Shown here: positions 10,266-16,772 of the stretch, piece by piece
Layout of the letters: each line of letters opens with the position of its first letter
How positions within the stretch are numbered: the first letter of the stretch is position 1
NCBI RefSeq assembly: GCF_006384975.1
Contig: NZ_CP021645.1
Location: forward strand, 3,810,001 to 3,874,000
Origin: Pseudomonas oryzihabitans
GTDB taxonomy: Bacteria > Pseudomonadota > Gammaproteobacteria > Pseudomonadales > Pseudomonadaceae
DNA length: 64,000 nt
Direction: 5' to 3'
The notes under the pieces: generated by a model
Databases searched by the model: none
Seen by the model: the letters and a program-made list of their open reading frames with translations, nothing else
Told to the model about the DNA's origin: nothing
Program-made: the position numbers and the translations under genes

Positions 10266-10571
10266 TCAGGTGTAAAAGAAACTGGGACTGCTGTAGTTCC
10301 TCTGCAAGGAATTGTTTCCTTCGAGAGCGGAAAGACATTTGAGAGCCTCAATGCTTCGGAACAGAAAGGACCGAAAGCTATTCAGAAGCTTGGTTACGAT
10401 GTTCACGTGTCCTTGTGGTCGAGTGAGAAAGGCATGTCTGGCCTACCTAATGCTGAGTTCAAAATTCAGGGACTAGAGAAGGTGAAATTTTGGTCGCATG
10501 ATGGTCCTTCTGGTGAGAGCTGGCCAAGCTTGGCGGTCTGGATTAAAAAGGTTTGGATTGATGAAGAATAA
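10266..10571 (+). pseudogene. Open-frame relic of unknown identity, no start codon, CDI-associated
   Basis: Immediately after the preceding immunity stop the same frame stays open for 101 codons (SGVKETGTAVVPLQGIVSF... to ...AVWIKKVWIDEE) with no usable start near its 5' end; the first ATG is at codon 55. Base composition matches the AT-rich immunity genes. It ends directly at a hairpin terminator, so it is likely the original 3' end of the array. It may be a toxin tail or a beheaded immunity gene; I cannot tell which. Confidence 0.5.
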
Positions 10572-10572
10572 A

Positions 10573-10599
10573 AATAGCCCCGGCATTTCCGGGGCTATT
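10573..10599 (+). terminator. Hairpin terminator at the end of the first orphan CDI block
   Basis: An 11-bp perfect stem AATAGCCCCGG / CCGGGGCTATT with a 5-nt loop begins one base after the relic's stop codon. The downstream T tract is poor (cgtttc), while an A-rich run precedes the stem. It could therefore act as a terminator in either direction. Confidence 0.65.
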
Positions 10600-10606
10600 C
10601 GTTTCA

Positions 10607-10720
10607 CTAGTGGTACTCACCAAACAGCTCCGCATGCCTCCGGATACGTTTCCGCTCGTTGACCTCAAGCCCGCCTGTTGTAATCAGTAGCCGCGTAGCT
10701 TGATCCCCGAATGCGTTGAT
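10607..10720 (-). pseudogene. 3' fragment of an unknown gene on the opposite strand
   Basis: The minus strand reads an open frame INAFGDQATRLLITTGG, then LEVNERKRIRRHAELFGEYH, and stops at 10607-10609. There is no start, and the frame is lost just upstream where cdiA-like sequence begins. The strongly charged ending looks like a genuine protein C-terminus rather than noise. I cannot assign a family. The reversed orientation next to CDI scraps suggests a recombination junction. Confidence 0.35.
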
Positions 10721-10742
10721 CCCTGTTGTGGGACAGTTTCTA

Positions 10743-10769
10743 AGTGATCAAACTGCTGAAGGCCTGACG
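10743..10769 (+). pseudogene. Scrap of the cdiA pre-toxin region
   Basis: This 27-bp stretch encodes SDQTAEGLT and differs at two positions from cdiA 8028-8054 (SDQTAEGMT). It lies immediately before the transposase unit and is a leftover of a second copy of the conserved cdiA 3' region. Such copies are the recombination arms that let orphan toxin modules exchange with the main gene. Confidence 0.6.
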
Positions 10770-10774
10770 TGGGA

Positions 10775-10797
10775 CAATAGGGGACAGACCACGTTTT
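10775..10797 (+). repeat. Left inverted repeat of the RAYT unit
   Basis: A 23-bp sequence with core GGGGACAGACCACG, the exact reverse complement of 11538-11560. It lies 40 bases upstream of the transposase start. Confidence 0.85.
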
Positions 10798-10837
10798 ATC
10801 GATTTAGGATTACGGAGCTCTATGGAGGGAGATCCTT

Positions 10838-11533
10838 ATGCCACGTCGAGCACGCGTTTCTTTGCCAGGATGTTCACTTCATCTGATTCAGAGAGGTAAC
10901 AATCGCTCAGCGTGCTTTTACGCTGACGAGGACTGTCTCTTTTATTTGGATGTATTGGTGGATCAAGCAAAGAAGCATGGATGTGCGATCCATGCCTGGT
11001 GCTTGATGACCAACCATGTTCATTTGTTGGTCACGCCCGAAAGCCCTGATAGTTCAGGGCTCATGATGAAGGGACTAGGGCAGCGTTACGTACAGTATGT
11101 GAATCGCACTTACCGCCGTAGCGGTACGCTGTGGGAAGGTCGCTTCCGCTCCTGCCTCATGCAGGAGGAAGCTTATGTGTTGGCTTGTTATCGATACATT
11201 GAGATGAACCCTATCCGCGCCTGTATGGTTGAGCACCCGGCGGAATATCGCTGGTCCAGCTATCGGGTTAACGCACAGGGTGAGCCTTCGGTGCTGGGTT
11301 GCTCCCACCCGCTCTACCAAGCGTTGGGTCGAGATGAGTTGCTCAGGGCTGAGGCTTATAGGGAGTTGTTCCGTTATCAGCTAGATCCAGGGCTAGTTGA
11401 TCAAATACGTGCTGCGACGAATGGGAACTACGCACTGGGAAGTCCGAAGTTTTTAGCCGAAGTGGAGGCCGCGTTGGGGCGAAGAGTCACAAAAGGTAAG
11501 CCAGGGCGCCCTAAGAGCGCGTCCGATCTCTAG
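10838..11533 (+). CDS. REP-associated tyrosine transposase, Y1_Tnp (IS200-like) family
   Basis: A 231-residue member of the single-tyrosine HUH transposase family. It shows the HUH motif in TNHVHLLV (about residues 63-70), the N-terminal signature GCSLHLIQRGNNR, and the catalytic-tyrosine helix AYVLACYRYIEMNPIRA (about 113-129). The conserved EYRWSSYR follows. These enzymes nick and join single-stranded DNA at REP-like hairpins. The start is backed by a GGAGGGAG ribosome binding site 6 bases upstream. Length is normal and the frame is intact. The basic C-terminal tail (RRVTKGKPGRPK) may bind DNA. Confidence 0.9.
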   Translation: MPRRARVSLPGCSLHLIQRGNNRSACFYADEDCLFYLDVLVDQAKKHGCAIHAWCLMTNHVHLLVTPESPDSSGLMMKGLGQRYVQYVNRTYRRSGTLWEGRFRSCLMQEEAYVLACYRYIEMNPIRACMVEHPAEYRWSSYRVNAQGEPSVLGCSHPLYQALGRDELLRAEAYRELFRYQLDPGLVDQIRAATNGNYALGSPKFLAEVEAALGRRVTKGKPGRPKSASDL

Positions 11534-11537
11534 TAGA

Positions 11538-11560
11538 AAAACGTGGTCTGTCCCCTATTG
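11538..11560 (-). repeat. Right inverted repeat of the RAYT unit
   Basis: The exact reverse complement of 10775-10797, starting 4 bases after the transposase stop. It could also form a transcript hairpin with the left end. Confidence 0.85.
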
Positions 11561-11635
11561 GGTCATATAGAGTACAGTATTGGTGGTAATCGTCCGGTTG
11601 AGGTTGTTTTCTATAATAGGCCGGGAGGCTTTTAA
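11561..11635 (+). pseudogene. 3' scrap of an orphan CdiA toxin module
   Basis: Just outside the transposase unit the frame GHIEYSIGGNRPVEVVF, then YNRPGGF, stops at 11633-11635, immediately before the next immunity ATG. Its YSIGG motif is shared with the toxin-tail relic at 9898-9938 (IDYSIGGEKMRK). That makes both likely C-termini of related toxin domains. Everything upstream has been lost to the transposase unit or to deletion. Confidence 0.6.
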
Positions 11636-11947
11636 ATGAATGAAGATCAGATATATTTAAATATCTCTGAATTGCTTTTTAGTATCGCGCCTTCTGACGT
11701 GGCTGCAATTAAGATGTCTGCAGCGCTCTCTCCAGAAACAGGTTCTTGCAAGCTAGAGTACGATGCTGTAAGGCCGGATGGTTCTGTATTTTGGTTAGTG
11801 GGCGGAGGGGAAGTGAATAGTAAAATGTTAGACCTTTTGGTGGGTTTGCGTAGAATTTATTTGGATAGAAACAGTGACTGCCTTAAATGTATTGCTGAGC
11901 TTGACGTCGTGAAAGGAAAGATTAAAGTTGATTTCCTTTATTCCTGA
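11636..11947 (+). CDS. Second orphan immunity protein, YezG/DUF600-like
   Basis: A 103-residue soluble protein. A GGGAGG Shine-Dalgarno lies 7 bases before the ATG, inside the preceding toxin-tail scrap. An N-terminal helix is followed by VFWLVGGGEVNSKMLDLL and a final strand pair ending KIKVDFLYS, the same architecture as the protein at 9948-10265. Sequence identity between the two appears low, as expected for immunity alleles of one family specific for different toxins. AT-rich codon use contrasts with the chromosomal genes that follow at 12194. Confidence 0.65.
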   Translation: MNEDQIYLNISELLFSIAPSDVAAIKMSAALSPETGSCKLEYDAVRPDGSVFWLVGGGEVNSKMLDLLVGLRRIYLDRNSDCLKCIAELDVVKGKIKVDFLYS

Positions 11948-11960
11948 TATATGTGGGCTT

Positions 11961-12200
11961 GGTGAGCTTGGAAAGGCGCACGGGTACTCCACCGGCAGCC
12001 TGACTACCTCCGACATCAAGAACGAGGCGCGCTACGACGGCTCCAGTGTCACCCTGAGCGGTGGCTACCAGACCGGCGATCAAGGCTCCACCGTCGGTCG
12101 TGGCGCGGATGGCAACGCCCAGGCGGGCGCGCTGGGCAAACCCCTGATTCCTGATCTGTGGGGGAAAAACGTTGGGAGCACTATGAGGTGGCATCAGTAA
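11961..12200 (+). pseudogene. Truncated cdiA fragment (FHA-2 / pre-toxin junction)
   Basis: Composition jumps back to high GC and the frame encodes STGSLTTSDIKNEARYDGSS, then VTLSGGYQTG, homologous to TTGTLTHSDLENKAEYKGSS in the intact cdiA (about 7180-7250). It has no start, is fused in frame to the AT-rich tail of the immunity region, and stops at 12198-12200 in chromosomal sequence, overlapping the 3' end of the minus-strand gene. It marks the right boundary of the CDI island. Confidence 0.75.
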
Positions 12201-13150
12201 CGACTACCTACCTTGGCATTGTATTGAGCGAGCAACTGGTCATAGTCCTGTTGGACGATATGCAAGTCCATATCCAGCTGCACGGGTTTGGCTTTGGCGG
12301 ACCACTGTTGTTGCAGGTTACCGAGGTGTTCCAGCCAGCGTTGCGAAAGAGGTTCTATATCCAGCCAGACGGCTTGGCTACCGCCTACCGAACTCAGGTG
12401 CGGGTAGGCCTGATGGTAGATGTGTGCAGCCTGCCAGATGTGCTGCAGTTCGTCTTGCATCATGGCCAGTTCTGTCGCCGTAATGGTGCCTTCGTCTACC
12501 TGGTCCATGGCACTACGCGCGAGGAGCATGAATTTCAGCGTGTACCAATGTTGGTCATGACCGAAGCGTTGCTCGATCTGGGCAAGCTGCTGTTCGCGTA
12601 ACTGTAGTTGGGCCTTTTCGAAAGCTCGGCGAAAGGGAATCTCGGCTTGTTGCAGCGTGCGCAGGCGTTGCTCGAACGCTGCGTCCAGTTGCCTAGCGCG
12701 AGAGACGTCGATGTCTGGCGCGCGCTGGACATAGAAGGCTTCGATGGCTTCCGCCTCCGGGCGCAACGCGTCGAAGGCGGCGATATAGGCCCGTCCGGTC
12801 GCTTCCAGCGAGTTGGTGGGCACCTGGTCGGAGTCTAGATAGAAGAAGCGCAGGCATGCCGAAAGGTGCTGTCCACTATTGGGAGATATATGGGCAGAAC
12901 CCATGTCGAAACCTGGAAAGTAAATAGCCGTCCTGCTTACTGGTCCTTGCTCGATGACTTGGCGCGAGAGCTTTTGGTACTTCGCTAGTCTGTCCTTGAA
13001 TGTGGTGTCCATATAGGCCAGGCAAGGGCCGGAACGCTCGGTGCCAGCGGTGGCGTAGGACATCTCAAGAGGCTTGACCATGCCCTTGAGCAGCAAGATG
13101 ACACCGAGAAAGAGGCCAACCGCGACGAGGAAGGTACGGGTGCTGATCAT
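12194..13150 (-). CDS. Membrane-anchored DUF3829-like protein of the hscC operon
   Basis: 318 residues. One N-terminal hydrophobic segment (about residues 5-22, FLVAVGLFLGVILLLKG) can act as an uncleaved signal anchor, with the rest in the periplasm. The body is helical and rich in Gln/Glu/Ala, with the layout typical of DUF3829 (YiiG-like) proteins; no enzyme motif is visible. Its ATG overlaps the stop of the J-domain gene by 4 bp, so it is the last gene of an hscC / J-protein / DUF3829 operon and may be a client or partner of that chaperone pair. The family call is from overall pattern. Confidence 0.65.
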   Translation of the reverse strand: MISTRTFLVAVGLFLGVILLLKGMVKPLEMSYATAGTERSGPCLAYMDTTFKDRLAKYQKLSRQVIEQGPVSRTAIYFPGFDMGSAHISPNSGQHLSACLRFFYLDSDQVPTNSLEATGRAYIAAFDALRPEAEAIEAFYVQRAPDIDVSRARQLDAAFEQRLRTLQQAEIPFRRAFEKAQLQLREQQLAQIEQRFGHDQHWYTLKFMLLARSAMDQVDEGTITATELAMMQDELQHIWQAAHIYHQAYPHLSSVGGSQAVWLDIEPLSQRWLEHLGNLQQQWSAKAKPVQLDMDLHIVQQDYDQLLAQYNAKVGSRY

Positions 13151-14907
13151 GGCTGCTCACCCTGTTGCGGGGGATACCACTGGGGTGGTCGGCAAGGCGT
13201 GTCCGTTTCGGCCCGTGCTGCGCACAGGCGTTCAGGCCAGGCTTGCAGGCCATAACCAGGGGGTACAGGACGATAGTTGGCGCTAACGGTCATCACCGTG
13301 ATCAGGGAGGCCGCTAGGCCGATGGCGATGCCGAGCCATACTTCGCGCCGCACGGATGCCGGAGGCCCCGTTAACCATTGGACTGCTAGTTGTAAATGCC
13401 GGGTTCGGCTCAAGAGCGCCATGACCACAAGGATGGTGCTGTACACCAATAGGGGGCCGAGCCCCTGCACGAGATACAGCAAGCCTCCCAGCAACCCGCT
13501 CGGGAGGCTTTCGCGGATGGGCAACGGAGGTGGGCGACGCAGGCTCAGCCAGTGTCCGTAACGCTCCTGCAGCCGGGTATCGAGGCGCCAGTGGCCAAGA
13601 CCGAGGGATCGGCAAAACCTGCTCAGTAGCCAGCCGAAGGTGCCTAGCACGATGGCGATGAGCACCCAGATCAGCAGGGTGTCATAGAGGTTGCCACCGA
13701 GCCGGTAGAAGTCGCGATAAGCGATGAAAGTGCTTGCGCTTAGGATCGCCAGTACCAGGGGTACGACCGGGGGGGTCCGATGTAGCGGTCTCCAGGTTCT
13801 GGGAGCGAGGCCCGGTAGCTCGACCAAGAGTTCGGGATAAAACTGCTGGGCAGTCTGCACGAGCTTTTCGCAAAGCGCCCAGTCCTCCGTGTTGAAGTGT
13901 GCAGCCATCTTCATCCGCTCATCTTCGGTCGCGGGTAGAAAGAGGAAGCGTGCTGCGCGCCTAGCGCTGGAGTCGCTTTTTTGGTTGGCGATGCGCTGTT
14001 GTTCCGCCAGGAAGATGCTCCGATGCTTGCGGGCCAGGAGTTGGCTCCAATAGCGGTCAGCGCAGCGCAATGGCGGGCGGGGCTGTTTCCAGCCCAGCTG
14101 ATTGCTCAGGGCTTCAAACAGCTCGTCGGACCAGAAGGACGACTCGAGCAGCGTCTGGGCAATGCTGTCGTGCAGCCATTGGGCATTGTCTAGCGACTGC
14201 AACCAGGATTGCTTGCCCAAGTGTTGGCAGAGGTCGAGAAAGGATTGCGTATCGGCTCCGCGTAGAGACTCCGCCATTCCTGTCTGGGCGTAGCCCTTAA
14301 GGTTGCGCAGGACGTTTTGCAGCGCCTCTCGAGAGAGGTGATCATTTTGCCAGGGCGTAAGCCAATGAAAGTGGTTCGTGACCTGTTCGGTGAGCCTTGT
14401 GTTTTCGATATTGAACGCCTGGCAATGGTGGAGAACGATGTCTTCGAATTCCCTGGCGCAGGCGTAGCGTTGCGCCTGCTCGAGACGATCATCGAAGCAA
14501 TTGGCATCCAGTCCGTCTGCCAGTCGCTCTGCGAGTTGCCAGGCCGGCGTAGGGCCTGCAGCCGGGATGGGGTCGGGCAGTGGCACCAATAGCGGCGCGC
14601 TGTCGGCTGTGTCGTCCTGACGCGCATCGGCCAGTTGCTCGGCAAGTTGCCAGGTAGGCGTAGGACCTGCAGCCGGGATGGGGTCGGGCAGTGGCACCAA
14701 TAGCGACACGCTATCGGCTGAGCGATCAACTGTATCGTCCTGGCGGGCATTGGCCCATTCGAGTGCCTGCTCGTACGCCTCGCGCAACCGCTGGAAGCCC
14801 TCGGGGTCTTCGTCCGGGCGGTAGCGCTTGAGCAGGGCTGCGTATTGGCGCTTGATGGTACGCGCATCGGCCTCGTGCGAGATGCCCAGGACGGACCAGC
14901 AGCTCAT
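13147..14907 (-). CDS. J-domain membrane co-chaperone of HscC (degenerate HPD motif)
   Basis: 586 residues. Residues 1-50 form a short J domain (WSVLGISHEADARTIKRQYAALL) in which the canonical HPD reads RPD (RYRPDEDPEGF). A linker follows with a near-identical tandem duplication of 37 residues (unit containing LLVPLPDPIPAAGPTP), then a helical region. The C-terminal third has about four hydrophobic segments. It resembles DjlB/DjlC, the membrane J proteins that stimulate the Hsp70 HscC. The start overlaps the hscC stop (ATGA), showing translational coupling. The missing His of HPD would normally abolish ATPase stimulation, but some DjlB-like proteins of pseudomonads carry RPDEDP, so it may be a subfamily trait. 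Confidence 0.75.
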   Translation of the reverse strand: MSCWSVLGISHEADARTIKRQYAALLKRYRPDEDPEGFQRLREAYEQALEWANARQDDTVDRSADSVSLLVPLPDPIPAAGPTPTWQLAEQLADARQDDTADSAPLLVPLPDPIPAAGPTPAWQLAERLADGLDANCFDDRLEQAQRYACAREFEDIVLHHCQAFNIENTRLTEQVTNHFHWLTPWQNDHLSREALQNVLRNLKGYAQTGMAESLRGADTQSFLDLCQHLGKQSWLQSLDNAQWLHDSIAQTLLESSFWSDELFEALSNQLGWKQPRPPLRCADRYWSQLLARKHRSIFLAEQQRIANQKSDSSARRAARFLFLPATEDERMKMAAHFNTEDWALCEKLVQTAQQFYPELLVELPGLAPRTWRPLHRTPPVVPLVLAILSASTFIAYRDFYRLGGNLYDTLLIWVLIAIVLGTFGWLLSRFCRSLGLGHWRLDTRLQERYGHWLSLRRPPPLPIRESLPSGLLGGLLYLVQGLGPLLVYSTILVVMALLSRTRHLQLAVQWLTGPPASVRREVWLGIAIGLAASLITVMTVSANYRPVPPGYGLQAWPERLCAARAETDTPCRPPQWYPPQQGEQP

Positions 14908-16616
14908 TCGAAGCTACCCTTTTCCAGATGGTCCAGCTCTTCATTGAGGCGGAGCCGCAGGGTGCGAATCTCATGGGCATCTTGGTGTTCCAGGGTGTGG
15001 GTGAAATGCGTGGCCATGGCATCGATGCGCTGGCGCAATTCGCCGCGTCCTTCCTGGTACAGCCGCTCCAGACGAGCTAGCAACAGGGTGTTGGGTTGTT
15101 GCTCGCGCGGATGGATCTTGAGTTCGGCGAGCGCGGCGAGACGGGTCGCGATCTCCGCGGGTGACAGGACACCGGGATTGTTGGTGATGACGACCTGGCG
15201 CTTTTCCCCCGTGAGCGGGATATGGGCTTCGGCCTCGAGTAGGCCATTAGTGTCATAGGTGAAGCGCACGTCGACCTCCGCCTGGCCTGCCGGCAGGGGC
15301 GGAACCTGAACCTCCAGTTCGCCCAGGAAGATGTTTTCGCTGACTCTACGGCTCTCGCCTTGGTAGATCCCAAGCCGAACGTGCGTCTGCTGATCGCGTA
15401 AGGTGACTACGCGCTTCACCTTGCTTACGGGGACCACGCAGTTGCGCTCGATGATGGGTAGGTAGTGCCCGGACTCGTAGCCATAGCCACAGGCGACGCT
15501 GGTCTCGATGCCCAAGGAGTAGGGGCAGACATCGGTCAGGACCACTTCCTCCAGCGCGGCATCGCGTGCTTTCAGGCCAGCCTGGACCGCGGCGCCCAGC
15601 GCCACGGTTTCGTCCGGGTTTAGCTGGATGGACGGGAAGCGGCCGAACAGGCTGGCGGCCAGCCGCCGGATTAGAGGCATGCGGGTGGTACCGCCAACCA
15701 GCAGGATCTCGTCCAGCTCGCTGGCCTTGATCCGAGCATCGCGCAGGGCGGTCTCGATAGGGGCCCTTAGGCGGGCGAGCAGAGGCGCATAGAGGTTGGC
15801 CAACTGGGTCTGGTCGAAAGACTGTTGCCACTGCGCGTTGTCATGGCGGAGGGTGAAGGTGGCCTGGCTTTCCTGGCCGAGCGCCTTGCGCACGCGCTCG
15901 GCTTCGCGGCGGAGCCGACCGAACAGCTGCGGGTCGGCCAGATCGAGAGTGCTGGTCGGCTGGGGTACGTCGGCTTGCGCGGCGACGAAGGCCTGCACCA
16001 GGACGGTATCGAAGTCTTCGCCCCCCAGGAAGTTGTCGCCCGCACTGGCGCGCACCTCCATGACGCCGTCGAAGAGTTCGAGGATGGAAACGTCGAAGGT
16101 GCCGCCGCCCAGGTCGAAGACTAGGAAGGTACTGGTACTGTCGCGCTGGTGCAGCCCATAGGCCAGGGCGGCTGCAGTGGGTTCGTTGATCAGGCGTTCG
16201 ACCTTGAGACCGGCCAGTTCGCCGGCGATGCGCGTGGCCTTGCGCTGGGCATCGTTGAAGTAGGCCGGGACGCTGATGACGGCTTCCTCGACCGGCTCGC
16301 CGAAATGTCGCTCGGCGTCTTCCCGTAGGCTACGTAGCACCATGGCCGAGAGTTCTTCGGGGCGAAACTCCCGATTGCCCAGGGTGGTGGTCCGGGCGCT
16401 ACCCATGTAGCGCTTGAACAAGGCGGCGGTCTGGCGGGGGTGGGTCTGTAGGCGTTCGCGTGCGGCCCGGCCGACGATGATGCGGTCCTCATCATCCAGA
16501 CCGACCACGCTCGGCGTGAGCAGCTCGCCTAGGGCATTGGGAACGAGGTGGGGGGCGCCATCACGCCAGACGGCAATCAGGCTGTTGGTGGTGCCAAGGT
16601 CGATGCCGACGATCAT
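14904..16616 (-). CDS. hscC: HscC-type Hsp70 chaperone
   Basis: 570 residues, shorter than DnaK (about 640) and matching HscC. The nucleotide-binding domain shows [14 protein letters not shown] (phosphate 1, residues 4-17), [14 protein letters not shown] (phosphate 2) and [12 protein letters not shown] (adenosine motif). The substrate-binding domain starts near residue 380 and the lid is truncated. HscC is a specialised cytoplasmic Hsp70 that works with its own membrane J proteins rather than with DnaJ/GrpE. It is first of the three overlapping genes. No heat-shock promoter is obvious in the roughly 150 bases upstream. Confidence 0.92.
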   Translation of the reverse strand: MIVGIDLGTTNSLIAVWRDGAPHLVPNALGELLTPSVVGLDDEDRIIVGRAARERLQTHPRQTAALFKRYMGSARTTTLGNREFRPEELSAMVLRSLREDAERHFGEPVEEAVISVPAYFNDAQRKATRIAGELAGLKVERLINEPTAAALAYGLHQRDSTSTFLVFDLGGGTFDVSILELFDGVMEVRASAGDNFLGGEDFDTVLVQAFVAAQADVPQPTSTLDLADPQLFGRLRREAERVRKALGQESQATFTLRHDNAQWQQSFDQTQLANLYAPLLARLRAPIETALRDARIKASELDEILLVGGTTRMPLIRRLAASLFGRFPSIQLNPDETVALGAAVQAGLKARDAALEEVVLTDVCPYSLGIETSVACGYGYESGHYLPIIERNCVVPVSKVKRVVTLRDQQTHVRLGIYQGESRRVSENIFLGELEVQVPPLPAGQAEVDVRFTYDTNGLLEAEAHIPLTGEKRQVVITNNPGVLSPAEIATRLAALAELKIHPREQQPNTLLLARLERLYQEGRGELRQRIDAMATHFTHTLEHQDAHEIRTLRLRLNEELDHLEKGSFE

Positions 16617-16725
16617 GATGCGGTCGCTCTCTGTGGAGCCGGCTTGGGGCCGGCGTCCCTACATGTGGTGAAGGACAGGCACGCGTGGCGTGTTCGAATG
16701 TCTGCCGGGACGTCTGTCGCGGTAT

Positions 16726-16762
16726 GGCCTGCCCCGATGTTTGGTGAGCACAAGGGCAGGCC
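16726..16762. terminator. Inverted repeat between hscC and the autotransporter gene
   Basis: A 9-bp perfect stem GGCCTGCCC / GGGCAGGCC with a 19-nt loop lies just beyond the autotransporter stop. There is no T tract, so termination is uncertain. It may instead be part of a repeat: a second short palindrome (GCCGGC...GCCGGC, about 16639-16660) lies upstream. Confidence 0.35.
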
Positions 16763-16772
16763 GTCACGGCAC

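Larger units (their letters stand above)
10775..11560 (+). mobile_element. REP-associated tyrosine transposase (RAYT) unit with perfect inverted ends
   Basis: A 786-bp unit made of one transposase gene between two perfectly inverted 23-bp sequences (10775-10797 and 11538-11560). No target-site duplication is visible outside the ends: ...CTGACGTGGGA on the left, GGTCATATAG on the right. On the left it abuts a cdiA scrap and on the right a toxin-tail scrap, so it sits within degraded CDI modules. RAYTs are single-copy, domesticated IS200/IS605 relatives linked to REP repeats. An intact gene between perfect ends suggests this one is maintained. Confidence 0.75.

Noticed and set aside
12158..12601. 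Plus-strand frame at the right edge of the CDI island
   Set aside because: It is antisense to the well-supported DUF3829-like gene and resembles no protein.
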